Origin: Plutella xylostella
Lineage: Eukaryota; Arthropoda; Insecta; Lepidoptera; Plutellidae
Direction of reading: 5' to 3'
Assembly: GCF_932276165.1 (NCBI RefSeq)
Contig: NC_063994.1
Location: 2,728,001-2,792,000 of the forward strand
Length of the DNA: 64,000 nt
Below, piece after piece: positions 20,045 through 31,459 of this stretch (positions are counted from its first letter, which is position 1; every line of letters starts with the position of its first letter). The notes below the pieces were generated by a model that worked only from the letters and a program-made list of their open reading frames with translations, did not search any database and was not told where the DNA came from. A program made the position numbers and the translations under genes.

Positions 20045-22360
20045 TGCTTCGTGACAGCAGCAGTGCTGAGCGGGGCGCTGGGCCACGGCTGCGGGCAGGG
20101 CCACGTGGCCGTGCTGGTGCCGCAGCTGCAGCGGCCGGGCGCGCCCATACCGCTCACTGCTAGCGACGCTTCGTGGATCGGTGAGTCATGAATCTAGGAG
20201 GCACAGGCGCAAGACGCGCGAGTTTTAAGAGCGAGTGCAACTAGTGAAAACTTTTGGTCACGTCTTGACGTGCGAGGCCTAGCACGGGGGCGCAAGACGC
20301 GCACGCCGAGATGTGACAAAAGTTTTCACTCTTTCTCTCTTTGTCACGTCTTGGCGTCAATAAACACGACATGTTCCACTTTGGAAGTTATTACGATTGG
20401 GTAAATGTGTTCTGGAGTGGAGTCCGCAAAGTAGATTAGTCAAACATAGTGTGGGGCCCTCCCTCTAGAATAACTCTAGATGGTGGGACGACCTGCGAAA
20501 GGTGGCTATAGTAATGATTGGATGCGGAAAGCTATATATCGTATCCTGCGGCGTGTTTTGATGTTAACAAACCGAGAAAAAGCATTTATAAAAGAAAGAA
20601 AAAGCATATATATTTTTGAGATTAATGTGCTAACTCTCTCTTTCTCTCTATGTTACAGCATCAATTATAGGTCCATCATTCTTGATGGGAAACCTGCTGG
20701 TGCCACCGCTGATGAGTCGCCTGGGTCGCCGTCGCACCACACAGGCCATCGCATTCCTCGCGCTGATTGGCTGGTTCATCACCATCATGGCTGAAAATGT
20801 CTGGGTGAGTTTAAGGGTACATCAGTACGATGATATAAAAACTAAACTGCAAAAGGAAAGGAAGGATGTGGAAATTGAATTTAAGTTATTCTAAATCCAG
20901 GCATTAAGAATGCTAACGTAAACTTGATGTTTATATCCTTTCGACCATTTATAGCTACAGCTATGGTCTAGGTAACAGTAGGTCGACTAGCCATAGGACA
21001 TCGTTAATATAGCGATGGAGTTGTTCTCTACGGATACCAACACTATGCCCAACTTCTCATGTCTTTCATGATATTATAAACATAATTATCAGCAAACATT
21101 CTACTACTACCGGCTAGACAGTCATGTGCTAGTGATCTACCTCAATGAGTAGAGGTTCTTTTATTAGATATATAATCGATCCACTTACACTAGTCTTCAT
21201 CTTGCAGACTTTAAGTTATTTATGTATTCATATTTCTTTTCCAGCACTTATTAATCGGCAAGACATTCTTAAGCCTCACTTATGGGATGTCGCTGCCAGT
21301 GCGAGGGGTGATGCTTGGAGAATACACCAGCCCCAGATACCGCGGTGCTTTACTGGCAACCATGGCCCTAGGGCATACCTCCGGGCTTCTGATCGTCCAC
21401 ACTCTTGGGTCATTCTTCTCTTGGCAACTAACTGCCCTCATCGTCACAAGCTTTCAGTTCGCCTGTATCGTAATGACGTTTTACTATCCCGAATCACCCA
21501 GCTACCTCGTCAGTATAGGAAAATATGACGAATGCAAAAAAGCCTACAGATGGCTACGTGGGGAGAACGAAGAGGATGAACTAAGAAAAATGATTGAAGC
21601 GCGTTCAGTTATTAACAAGCAGAACACTGAAGATGCAAGACAGAAACCTGGATTCAAGAAGTTCATTCAAGTTGTGAGGAAGCCAGAGTTGTATAAGCCA
21701 ATTATCTTAATGACACACGTGTATCTTTTGAGCCAGTTCAGTGGCGCAACCATTCTGGCCAGCTACCCAATGCAAGTGCTAGGCAATCTCTTGGATCCAG
21801 AAGCTAACCTCCATTTCTGGATGGTGTTTCTGGATGCACAACGCCTCTTCGGGAATGCTTTAGCGCTTGTAGTCATGAACAGAGTCAAAAGACGTATGAT
21901 GATATTTTCCTTTGGTATTTTAAGTATTGTTACTCAAATCAGCCTCGCCAGTTATGGGTATTTGAGATACAATGGCATGTTGGTGTATAAAGCCAACTGG
22001 ATTCCATTACTGCTGATCAATTTGCAAATGTTTGCTTCAGCAATGGGCCTAGTACCCACTAGTGGCGTAATGTCGGGTGAAGTATTTCCTTTACAGTACA
22101 GAGGCATAGGTGGTAGTGTTAGTCTATTGTTTATTTCCCTAACCCTTTTCCTTGACTTGAAGACATTTCCGACGCTAGTTGAATCTATACATTTGCACGG
22201 ATCTTACTGTATTTATTCATCTATAATGGTGTATGCTTTGATAATTGTCTGGTTTCGAATGCCTGAGACTAAAGACAGAACTCTTCAGGACATTGAAGAT
22301 GAGTTTAGAGGCGCACCTTTGATTAGCACGGAAGAAGATATTGAAAAGTTAAAAAAGTAA
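20045..22360 (+). CDS. MFS sugar (facilitated trehalose) transporter, 5' exon missing
   Basis: A plasma-membrane carrier of the major facilitator superfamily, sugar-porter group, closest in style to insect Tret1-like facilitated trehalose transporters. Exons are 20045-20180 (phase 0 start, ends with one base of a codon), 20659-20804 and 21245-22360. All introns are GT-AG and the joined frame has 465 residues before TAA. Visible signatures are ASWIASIIG at the first junction, MSRLGRRRT (loop 2-3 G-R-R-R motif), GEYTSPRYRG, PESPSYL (about 21488, end of TM6), and PETKDRTLQDIEDEF after the last helix. Helices alternate as expected for the second half. The start codon and first short exon were not found; the exon at 20045 resembles the usual TM1 exon ('QCFVTAAVL'). 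Extra copies of this exon lie at 13395 and 13792. AATAAA occurs at 22435 and 22456. The transport substrate is inferred from the family. Confidence 0.9.
20181..20365. repeat. Diverged palindromic element after transporter exon
   Basis: It directly follows the functional donor (GTGAGTCATGAATC). The phrases 'ggcgcaagacgcgcgag', 'cgaggcctagcacgggg' and 'gtgacaaaagttttcact' match the palindromic elements at 13116, 13531 and 13928, but rearranged. It makes the 20045 copy part of the same exon-plus-element unit. Confidence 0.55.
20476..20566 (+). pseudogene. RTE-like LINE C-terminal remnant in transporter intron
   Basis: One frame gives WWDDLRKVA and the next gives SNDWMRKAIYRILRRVL. Together they resemble the RTE C-terminus 'RWxDDLRKVAGxxWMRxAxDRxxWR'. 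A frameshift separates the two halves. A sibling is at 46156-46255. It lies inside intron 20181-20658. Confidence 0.55.
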
Positions 22361-22434
22361 AGTTCGTATTAATCGAATTGTGAAAATTGGCGTCGTAAAC
22401 AGATAGAAAAGATTTAATTAAGTGTAATTAGTGC

Positions 22435-22461
22435 AATAAAAAACGAGTGAAACCTAATAAA
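22435..22461 (+). terminator. Poly(A) signals of the transporter gene
   Basis: AATAAA at 22435-22440 and again at 22456-22461, 75 and 96 bases after the stop codon, in AT-rich 3' sequence. This is a usual distance for insect mRNA 3' ends. Confidence 0.6.
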
Positions 22462-22469
22462 AATATTTA

Positions 22470-23330
22470 TACTTATACTTATTTTAAATTAAGTATATTA
22501 TTTTTTTGACTTTTATTATTAATTATGGTACCTAACATTATACCTAACTCTAGCTAGTATACGGTATTCTACCATTGCTGGGTATAATATTCTGAAAGGA
22601 AAAATTTCACGCAGCAATAAAACGGAAACACTGACTAAATGTACAGATTGATGAAACATGAGAGTTATTTATAATTAAGTTATTTTGTAGTATAGTAAAT
22701 AACAATAATAATAACTGCCTCAACCTTGAGTAATATAATGTCGTTGTACTTTTTTCCAATGATATGTTGTTTGTTTGTTATAATTATATCTGCCTATAAG
22801 TAAAGTTAATTTTATTCGAAAGTAAAAAAGTAGTTATGTACCTATATTATATAATAATTGAGGGTAGGTACTACTACGAGCAAGACGAAAGGCAATGAGG
22901 CAGAAATTTATTCTGATCTGAACCACTTCTGTCCTGTTCTGTCACTATTGAAAATTCGTGATAAAAAAGCGACCACAACTGCGTTTTTCTACATTCACAA
23001 GCTGGCAACATTCCCAATCCGTGGTAAAAATATTATTTTTCGTGCTGTACCGATTCGCAGAGGCGATAACTCCGGCCGTCAAACACAGATGGCGTTGCCT
23101 GCTCGAGGACACTTCCAAATGAAAATATATCGCCACTCGACCACTTGAGAACTCGCCTGTACCGTCAGATGGACCGTTCCTCGCTTCTTTACAGTTTTTC
23201 GGCTTGAGTGTACTCGTTTGAATTTGCATTGCTGATTTTTTGGTTATTTTTTTTTTTACCTTCGAGTGTGTAACAGGCGATTGTAAGCCAAACGTGGTCA
23301 CAGAAGAACCCACTTCTTCAAAAGTCACGG
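22470..23330. other. Intergenic; unassigned open frames
   Basis: Around 22858-23328 both strands carry open frames (127 codons on minus from a GTG, 96 on plus). They overlap, lack an in-frame ATG start and match no family I recognise. The GC-richer part 23050-23200 may be an old repeat. Confidence 0.4.
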
Positions 23331-23339
23331 GCCGGCACT

Positions 23340-23490
23340 CAACTGAAGGCCTAGCACGGGGCGCAAGACTTCACTAAAATTTTCCGTCGCACACGTTCCC
23401 GAAGCCGCGCTATGTGAGTGAGCGTGACGTAAAACTTTTGTGACGTCTTAGCGTGCACGTCTGGAGCCCCGTGCTATGCCTTCTGTTTTA
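23340..23490. mobile_element. Palindromic element, sibling of exon-linked family
   Basis: The left 'gaaggcctagcacggggcgc' and the right 'ggagccccgtgctatgcctt' pair. Inside are 'cgtgacgtaaaacttttgtga' type phrases shared with 13116-13297. Here it stands alone, without an exon copy, so the element can exist apart from the transporter exon. Confidence 0.6.
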
Positions 23491-23940
23491 ACTTAACTGG
23501 GGAAATGGATATGATTTGTTTACCGTAGACATAGTAACTGGAATAGAAAACTTATAACAGTTTTTTTACCCGACATGACCCGCTTATGAAATTGAATTTT
23601 TAATATTATTCTGGAGCAGATTGCGTAAAATTGCTGTTTCCTTCCAAGATTTACGACGATTGTAACATTAACATGTAATTTTCTTGTTAGGAGTCATTTA
23701 GATACATAAAGAACCATAATAAAAGCGTAGCTCACTCACTAAATTATTTACTTTACTCGTGAGTTGGGATTTGGATTGACCACAGTAGTTAGTTCATTAT
23801 TATTATTACTTACCTATATCTGGGTTTAAATAATAAATAATAAAAAACTCAATCTTTTAATGAACGTAAAATTATATAAAATATTTAATCTAAAAATAAA
23901 TTAGAAAATTACATAATAAAATATATACTGTTCTGAATTT

Positions 23941-25780
23941 TCAATAATCATTTGAACCATTTATCTCACTGCAATTCATACTCGGGTGGTTCCACCATTT
24001 CCTGAATTCCGTATACACCGACGTCTCAGTATCTTCGTTCAGCTTAGAGCACAGTTCACAAACAGCGGTGGTTTTATTCACGTTGTCCACGAATGAATAG
24101 TGGTTTCTCCACTTGAAGTATCGGAAGTATTCATTCTCATCATGTCCTACTTTATGCATCAGGGCAGCCAGTTTTTCCGGCCCTAGTTGTAAAGCGTCTA
24201 TGTATGATCCAGGAGGTAAGAACCTGTAAAATAAAAGATAGATATCATTATCATCATCAGACCGTAGTGTCATCACAGCCCACTAGCCACTGCTGAGTCT
24301 CTCAAGGAGCCCTCTGCTAGCCTAGCCACCTATCTAAGGTTTTCCAGCGGGCTGAAGGGTAGGCTGTAGGTAACAGATGATGATGATGTCCTCTACGAGG
24401 TATCCGTCAGCGGCGACACCGTGCTAGTCCCGGGCGTGTGCTCGGCAGTGGCTGGCGAACCCGAAGTTTGACTTCAATACTCTTCGGCAGGTGTAGCAGA
24501 AGGCTGGCCACTGGAGTCGTATGTGTAGTTGTATGTAGGAGGGCTTGAGGTGAGCTTTCTGATGCTGGCGTTTGGCGTCAAGGTCTTACAATACAATAGG
24601 TGAATACAAGCAGTACATCAGTTTCATCCTCACCTACTGTAGTTAACCCCCCCGTACACGATCGGTATCATGTAATGCTGCAACGCACGTAGGACCTTCT
24701 CCGTTACGTAATTTACAGCAAACGAATTCTCGAAGGCTAAATAAAATGCGTAGTCGTTCTCTAAGATTTCTTCGCACTGTTTCATGTGGGTCATGGGACA
24801 TTTGTAGTTACCGCAAAAGCCTATTATGTCCACGACTTCGTTGTATCTAAAATATATTAAAACCAAGTTTATTAGTATGTTATTAGCCCTTTAATATCTC
24901 TATTTATTACGTTATAAAAAGCGCCGGTGTTTTTGGTAGGTAGGATTTTTTTTTGAGCTGTCGCGTTCTTAGGTATGTTGTCAGGTTACCTGTTAGTCAG
25001 GTAGTGAAACTATATTTAAAAATGTTAAATAAAATCTTACCTTTTGAGCGCCTGCTGTAAGTAATGAACATATTCTACTCTATCGTTCTCAACATTCCAG
25101 CAATTACTGACTAGCCAAGCTGCTAATTTTTTTTTCTTTCTCAATTTCGCTGCCAGATCCTCATCAATCGACAGCATTTCTTCAGGATTAATCCAGTTCA
25201 TATTCAACCCAGGTCCAATAGTCCGATTATTGACATCTTTCACTAAGAAAAACGGCCAAAATATTGTAGAATCAAAGCGATAACTTACAGTCCAGTTAAA
25301 AAAGTTTTCGTATAAAATATCACATACTGGAACTTTGGTTGGTGGTTCTAACTGGAAGAAGATATATCTTTGACTTGGCCTTCGAATAAGAGGCGTCGCC
25401 ATCGCGTCAGTGGGCAGGTTCTGTCGCGGGCAGCCGTTGAATATTATAGCATCATACTCCTCATGGGACATTTCGGGAAATTCCGTTGCGTTTTTCACAA
25501 CGTAGCAGTTTTGATACGAGCAGTTACTCGCTTTAAACATATCAGTTCCACCGCTAAAAAGGTCTAATGGAAAAAAGCGGTTGTTTACCCATAGTAGAAT
25601 TGTCTTCATTTGCTTGATATTCACATCGGATTGTATATCAGAGAAAATAGTGGTCAGCGGGATACTATGGGAAAATATTAGATACAATACAATGATAATG
25701 TATATTTGTAAAGAACATAGTATAAATAATAACATTGGCCTTGAATAATTGATGGATTTAATTTTTCTCCTCCGTGCCAT
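23941..25780 (-). CDS. alpha-1,3-fucosyltransferase (GT10), copy 1
   Basis: A Golgi type II membrane glycosyltransferase that moves L-fucose from GDP-fucose to GlcNAc of glycans in alpha-1,3 linkage. Exons on minus: 25780-25041, 24846-24634, 24223-23941. Splicing is GT-AG with both introns in phase 2, and the joined frame codes 411 residues. After a basic N-terminus (MARRRKIKS) a membrane anchor spans about residues 16-37, then a short stem. The catalytic domain shows RRPSQRYIFF (133-142), FFNWTVSYRFDS (160-171), and the family signature FYLAFENSF (281-289) with NYVTEKVLRAL and VPIV-like IPIVYGG, then FLPPGSYIDA and YFKWR. CxxC (CELC) near the C-terminus suits insect FucT. Several NxS/T sequons lie in the lumenal part. 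An ATTAAA on minus is at 23889-23884. It looks intact. Style suggests FucTC-like rather than core FucTA, but the acceptor is not certain. Confidence 0.93.
24265..24600. repeat. Repeat debris in intron 2 of fucosyltransferase copy 1
   Basis: The stretch 24290-24385 ('gctgagtctctcaaggagcc', 'cctatctaaggttttccagc', 'agatgatgatgatg') resembles an RTE-type 3' end read inverted. The following 24390-24590 is GC-richer and unassigned. The intron runs from 24224 to 24633. Confidence 0.35.
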
Positions 25781-26019
25781 TGTAGGTAACTTAGTTCAAA
25801 CTACACATTTTATAAGTAGAAAATTTTAACGCTACTCCGGCTTTGGCTATTCACAAAAAGACGTATAAAATGTCAAAATAGCAAAATAGTTATGTCAAAG
25901 TAGGTCTTAAGTTTGTCTTAAGTAGGTAGGTACTCTGTGGCCAAAGGTAAAATCTTTCGGCGCTGAAAAATGCTAAAATGCAAATACAAAAGCTCAGAGT
26001 AATAATTTGAGCCATGGCG

Positions 26020-26260
26020 GTGTAACGGATACTGTCTTTAGTTCGAATTCGGCCATGTACCAATGAATTCTGAAGAAATAAGGGATACCTAAAAGTATAA
26101 TTATACCACGTGTTTTTACGGTGAAGGAAAAAATCGTGAGGAAACCCGCACATCTACATTTCTATAGTGTATTGTGTTCATTCCAAAACGACGAACGGTT
26201 CGCGACTTATCACGTAGGTGCAAAATGCACAGCGAAAAGCGGGTGACTCGTAAACTGGGT
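26020..26260. mobile_element. SINE remnant upstream of fucosyltransferase copy 1
   Basis: The phrases 'ggtgaaggaaaaaatcgtga', 'ggaaacccgcacatctacat' and 'attccaaaacgacgaacggt' match bodies of the SINE at 26686-27008 and a fragment at 37800-37920. The tRNA head is degraded. It lies between the two fucosyltransferase genes, in the likely promoter side of copy 1. Confidence 0.4.
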
Positions 26261-26356
26261 GCAGCAACTGTGCAGTTTATAGGTACAAGAGTATCGATAC
26301 AATTGCAGTAAAAGCTTTACTCACGAGCAGGCAAAATCCCAAGAAACAATCGAACT

Positions 26357-29300
26357 TCAAAACAATCTATGAATCAAATGTGTCATATTGCAGTTAGTTT
26401 CCCGATGGTTCCACCACTTTCTGAACTCTGGATACGTGTCTCTCCCCTCATCCTCATTCAGTCTGGCACAGAGCTGGCACATCACCTCTTCACCAGCCGT
26501 GTTGTCTTTGTAACTGTACTGGTTCCTCCACTTGAAATAGTCAAAGAGTTTGGTTTCGTCCCGGGATACATCTAGCATGAGGTCCGCTAGCCTAGCTGCT
26601 CCTAGGTGTAAGGCGTCTATGTATGAGAGTGGTGGAAGAAACCTGAGGATAATATAGCGAGTTTTAGTATCTTCATCTATCGTCTAGCGGTGGTAGCTCA
26701 GTCGGGTAAGCGCCCGCTTCTCACGTAAGAGATGTGGGTTCAAATCCCGGCGCTGACATGAACCAATGAGTTCTTTTAACTTCAGTCAATGTATACCATC
26801 GCTCTTATGGTGAAGAAAATCATCGTGAGGAAATCTGCATATCTAGATTTAGCACATCTAGATATATTATGTGAACCCGCAGTGGACCAGCGTGGTGGGA
26901 AATAGTCTAAGCTTAGGAAGGCAGTTTAGACCTTGGGGATATGCACAAAGGTTCCACTAGACAGCCAGGTGCAGGTACATACACCACCACAGAGAATAGA
27001 ATAGAATAGTGTCTTCATCAATATTATAAAGCGTTTAACTATAATGACATTATATTAAAAACTAGGAATTGTTTTTAAAGTACTTGTACGAATAAGTATA
27101 AACGTGTAAGTTTGCATGTTGTTCTTTCATGGAAGAAGTAACGTAAAATTCATACCTTTTGTAGTTGGAACCACCATAAACGATAGGAACCGCATTATTC
27201 TGTAAAGCCCGCAAAGCTTTCTCAGTAATATAGTCTTCGGAAAAACTATTCTCGAATGCCAAATAGAACTTGTAGTGTTTATTAACAATATTGTCGCAGG
27301 ATTTTGTTTGCAGTTTCGGGCAACTTAATGATCCGCAGTATCCATAAATATCAATGTCGTAATGGTATCTAAAAAATACAAAGTCTTCAGTTTCAGAGTG
27401 ATGGATTTTAAGGGCGATTATTCTTACTAACAAGAGGTATATGGTCATCTAGATATCATCAGACATAGATCTTAAAATCTGCAAAATAGCACCTGCTTCT
27501 GTTGGAGATGGCGAATTTTAGAGAAGAGGCCATGGGCGGCTGAAGTAATGGAAGTGAACCTAGTAGAACGCCTCCTGCCCGCTCGACTGATGACAGGTTA
27601 GTTGGTAGATGAAGGCCAAAGACAATAAGGTTTTGCCGGTAAAGCTGTACAATATGACACTATACAGGGTGATTGGAAAGTCGATGTATTCCTTTAAATG
27701 GGTTGTAGTTGAAGGCATTTCCAGTCGATTGAACCCCATAATGCATTATCCGAGAGTCAACCATTTCTGAGTTATTTAAGTTTTAAGATTTTTTAAGAAT
27801 TTTGCCAAAATTTATGTTTAAAAGCAAAATATTTCAAAAACTAACGATTTTTTAAATACGTTTTTTATTGTTTAGTTCACTACAGCTTAAAAACATAATC
27901 AATTTATAAGCTTTAAAATGACATATTCCAATCTAAAATCGATTAAGGTATGACCAAGATATAGCCAAAACAACCGCATAGGCGGACAAATCTCAGTTGG
28001 GAAACGAACAAGATTTTGTTTTAATTTTAAGGTGAAATGTCTTATAACTGGACTTTGTAGAGCTCCAAACCGTTTGTTAATTATTGTTCTCCGATAGCGC
28101 GGTTCCTCAATGGCACAGATCGATTACAAGGCGAATTAACCGTCATCGAACAGTAGTTTTGTGGAACCGGGTTGTGAAGAATTATTTTGTTTTACCAATC
28201 ATAATTGAAAATTACAATCGGCTAACCGTGTTATCGGACAAGCATTATTTCGGTGAAGCAACCTTGTCCTAGATCTGTCCATTTGAGGAACCGCACTATT
28301 GGAACACAATAATTAGTAAACGGTTCGGATAAGTCCAGTTACAATACTTTTTACCTTAAAATTGGAACAAAATCTTGGTTGTTTCCCTATTGAGATTTGT
28401 CCGCCTATGCGGTCGTTTTGGCTATATCTTGGTCATACCTTAATCGATTTTAGATTGGAATATGTCATTTTAAAGCTTATAAATTGATTATTTTTTTAAG
28501 CTGTAGTGAACTAAACAATAAAAAAGTATTAAAAAAATCGTTAATTTTTTTAATATTTTGCTTTTAAACATAAATTTTGGCAAGATTCTTAAAAAAACTT
28601 AAAACTTAAATAACTCAGAAATGGTTGACTTTCGGATAATGCATTATGGGGTTCAATCAACTGGAAATGCCTTCAACTACAACCCATTTAAAGGAATACA
28701 TCGACTTACCAATCACCCTGTATAATAGTCAAGTACAATGTTATAGGTTCGTGTTATTTTACATCACTACCATGCAGTGTCTATAAAAACCTTTTACCTT
28801 TGTAGTATTTTCCTGGTCCTGTTTACAAATTTCAGTCTTCCACTGGTGTCGCGGCAAAAACTAACAAACATCGCTGCCAATTTTGTCTTATTTCTTAATT
28901 TTCCTTTAAGGCTTTCATCTATTTCACCCAAGTGTCTTTCATCCATCCACTTCATGTCTACGCTTGGACCAATAGTTCTGTAATCCATATCTTTGACTAA
29001 AAAATACGGCCAAGGAATCGTAGAATCAAGGCGGTAGGTTATAGTCCAATTGAAAAAATTATCATAGTATTCTTGACATACTGGGTACCTGTAGTTCGAT
29101 TCTAGTTGGAGGAAAATGTATCTTTGATTTGGGTTTCTTTTGCGTGGCAGCTGATTTGGTCTCATGTAGAGGATTGGTCTACCGTTAAACAGAATCGCAT
29201 CATATAACTCCTCTGGTTTATTCGAGTTGGTTCTATTGTCGATATAGCAGTTTTGGTACTTGCAGTTGTTGTTCTCAAAAACTGTGGAACCACTTGAGAA

Positions 29301-29480
29301 ATGTTCAAAAGGATAACAGTCAGGACATTTACGTGGAGTCCATAGAAGGATAGTTTTTAGGTTACCGGAATTTCTATAGGATTTGATATAATTTAGAGTA
29401 AAGAGTAAAAATACGTTTATTGTAATAAATGTTGTTAATTTTAGGATTCTTTTTGTATTTAAAATAATATGTTTAGCCAT
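26357..29480 (-). CDS. alpha-1,3-fucosyltransferase (GT10), copy 2
   Basis: A paralogue of the gene at 25780-23941, lying upstream of it on the same strand. Exons on minus: 29480-28798, 27368-27156, 26642-26357. The middle exon is 213 bp in both genes and all intron phases agree (phase 2), so this is a tandem duplication. The joined frame codes 393 residues. I chose the ATG at 29480; upstream in-frame sequence only offers TTG. The anchor is at about residues 12-31. Visible are PNQRYIFLQLES, NWTITYRLDSTIPWPYF, FYLAFENSF (262-270), DYITEKALRAL, VPIVYGG, FLPPLSYIDA, YFKWR and a CxxC (CQLC) near the end. Intron 1 holds a 1,060-bp foldback and intron 2 a SINE. No disabling change is seen. Divergence from copy 1 is substantial, so the duplication is not recent; a different acceptor is possible. 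Confidence 0.92.
26686..27008 (+). mobile_element. Full-length tRNA-headed SINE in intron 2 of copy 2
   Basis: The head (AGCGGTGGTAGCTCAGTCGG, then 'gggttcaaatcccggcgctga') carries box A and box B like a tRNA gene. The body continues with 'gtgaggaaatctgcatatct', 'ggaccagcgtggtgggaaat', 'ttggggatatgcacaaaggt' and ends in (AATAG)n. The inverted copy at 55157-55503 matches throughout, which fixes the extent. It is Pol III-type, non-coding. Confidence 0.85.
27663..28722. mobile_element. 1.06-kb foldback transposon in intron 1 of copy 2
   Basis: The ends TACAGGGTGATTGGAAAGTC and GACTTACCAATCACCCTGTA are inverted, and complementarity continues inward for about 450 bp on each side ('cgcataggcggacaaatctc' near 27985 pairs with 'gagatttgtccgcctatgcg' near 28400). 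Only about 150 bp in the centre (28090-28270) is unpaired. There is no coding capacity. It sits wholly within intron 28797-27369. Confidence 0.9.
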
Positions 29481-29642
29481 ATTATTATGGTAAATTCTGA
29501 AAAGTTTCAAAAAATAATAAAATTATTCACATATTGCGCACTATGTATTGTAGTCACAGAGTAAAAACGTAGTGTTTTTTTTTCTCTGTGAGTAAAACCA
29601 ATGACGAAGGAATAAACCTACTCTCCATCAGTCAAAGTATCT

Positions 29643-29692
29643 GGGGCGCTATCGCGAAGTGAAAAAGAAGTAAAACAAGTTCGCGATAGGGT
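29643..29692. repeat. Short inverted repeat near the start of copy 2
   Basis: GCGCTATCGCGAA and TTCGCGATAGGGTGC pair through a CTATCGCGAA core around a 20-base A-rich loop, about 160 bp upstream of the copy 2 start codon. It is probably a MITE remnant; a regulatory role is not excluded. Confidence 0.4.
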
Positions 29693-29823
29693 GCCTGGAC
29701 ATGTATAAACTAAGTAGTATAAAGTACAGTTATATGTATACGTAACCAAGGGCGGTCTCAGTATTTCCTCCTTTTAATAAAAGTGTTAGATAACTAATAT
29801 AATCTCTTATTCCCTCCATCCAA

Positions 29824-29925
29824 AGGTTGTCTGGCAGAGATCCGTTTTAGTGATAAAACCACCTTTGCAATTTGTTAATTTTATTATTCTTTGTTGGTGT
29901 ACAAATAAAGTGTATTCTATCTAAT
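29824..29925 (+). repeat. Retroposon 3' tail
   Basis: 'ggttgtctggcagagatccg', 'gataaaaccacctttgc' and 'gtgtacaaataaagtgtatt': the same family as 301-440 (inverted) and 35517-35580. Confidence 0.45.
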
Positions 29926-30153
29926 CTGTCTATAACTACCTATAGTTAGTTGATACTTATCGAATATTTTCATTTCAAATACCGTGTCTATAATGAAATT
30001 CTTATCTCCACCCGCCTGTAGCCTGTAGCCTGTAGATATTATTTTCAGGCACCATTAATGCGGAATCTGTGTTTTGTGATGGTAATATGATGGATCGGAC
30101 CCATCGCTCTCCGCTCTCAAGTTCGTATGAAATGTTTGGTGTGGTATTATTTA

Positions 30154-30308
30154 TACAGGGTGTTGCAAAAATAGTATACTATGCCGAAAGGGGGTGACTC
30201 AGGGGGTCATTTTGAACAACTTTTGTTCTACGAGATTGGGAAAAACGCGAAGATAAAAATTCGTTCTCCATAGTATAAACTCGCGTAATTATTTTGAAAC
30301 ACCCTGTA
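30154..30308. mobile_element. MITE, TACAGGGTGTTGCAAAA family
   Basis: The left TACAGGGTGTTGCAAAAATA and the right 'ttttgaaacaccctgta' are inverted. The interior 'ccgaaagggggtgactcagg' is shared with 46778-46916. About 155 bp, non-coding. Confidence 0.7.
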
Positions 30309-30319
30309 TAGGTATGTAT

Positions 30320-31440
30320 GTAAAATTTTAATCCGAAAGAGAGGTTGCATGACTTATAAGATTATGATGTATAAATAAAATGAAAATTAAATTTAAAACA
30401 CAAATTATAACAGATTCCCTATTTCGCATTACATAACATAAAAGTATGTGTACATAAATACAGGATAGGTACATACTTAATTCCGTCTGGTAGAGAGTTT
30501 TAATCTTGACTCGTTGGTTGAAAATAAATTCATACTGAGTAATATTTAACTGTGCCGCCACTTTTTATTCACCCCGCACTGCCACGCAAATGTATTCATA
30601 ACTTTTACCATTGCGTCAGGAAAGTTAATATTGAGCTTTTTTTCCATTAAAGACTTGTGAGTACATTTTTTTGTCGGATTGGTGATTTTTTAGGGTGAGC
30701 ATAGAGAAAAGAACACTACGTTTTAGGCTGGGGTGAGGCTGTTTTCCATATACTTTTCAGGGTCATGGACATGTCATTAAAAAAAGATGTAAAACAATGC
30801 AGCGTGGCTTACCGCAGCAATGGGGCCTCATCCTTATTTTGTAAACCATCTACAATAGTTTATTTTACATAAATATTTACTCAAGTAATAACGAAGAATA
30901 TTTTTTACTTCACTTAAACTGCATTTTATCAATATAAAATAAAAAAATATAAATACATAAAAGTTTTTCTGAAAGTTTTATAATTTAAAGTTCAATCAAT
31001 CTTTTTGTTTTGGCTCTAATTTAAAGTTGTAAGTTGACAAAGTGATGATCATACACTCGTGACAAAATGACAAATTCATACTTTCCGTTGTACCTACCTA
31101 CATACAATAAAAAAACCACTCCACTTAAAAAAATATTGAGAAAATTCCGGCAAGCGCAAAAATGCAGTTTGTTCCTACCTCCCTGCGCTATATTCTGAAC
31201 AAATTCGGCAGCATTTTCCAGTCTTTTGGTGAATTTTTCGCTCCCTCGGCTGAACATTGCTAATCTGCTGATATTGAATAGCTCACACCCCACATGAGTA
31301 CCTAAGTAAGTACTCGGGACGAATGAAAAAAATCCAAATATAATGCAAAAAAAACTTTTATTTTAAGAAATAAGGATGTAAAATTTTGAAGCTGCACTTT
31401 TGACATCCCTATTTCTTTGTGTATTTAATACTACTTTGGT
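30320..31440. other. No gene seen
   Basis: AT-rich sequence. Frames such as 31293-31021 on minus lack any recognisable domain or a good start. Confidence 0.5.
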
Positions 31441-31459
31441 GGTTTGTTAGGCCCTTGTT

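Noticed and set aside
22858..23328. Overlapping ORFs between transporter and fucosyltransferase
   Set aside because: They have no ATG at the minus start and no domain, and the two strands compete for the same DNA.
26690..26760. tRNA gene
   Set aside because: It has boxes A and B but is continuous with a SINE body that recurs at 55157-55503.
28794..29510. TTG at 29510 as the start of fucosyltransferase copy 2
   Set aside because: Eukaryotic initiation favours the ATG at 29480, which directly precedes the membrane anchor as in copy 1.
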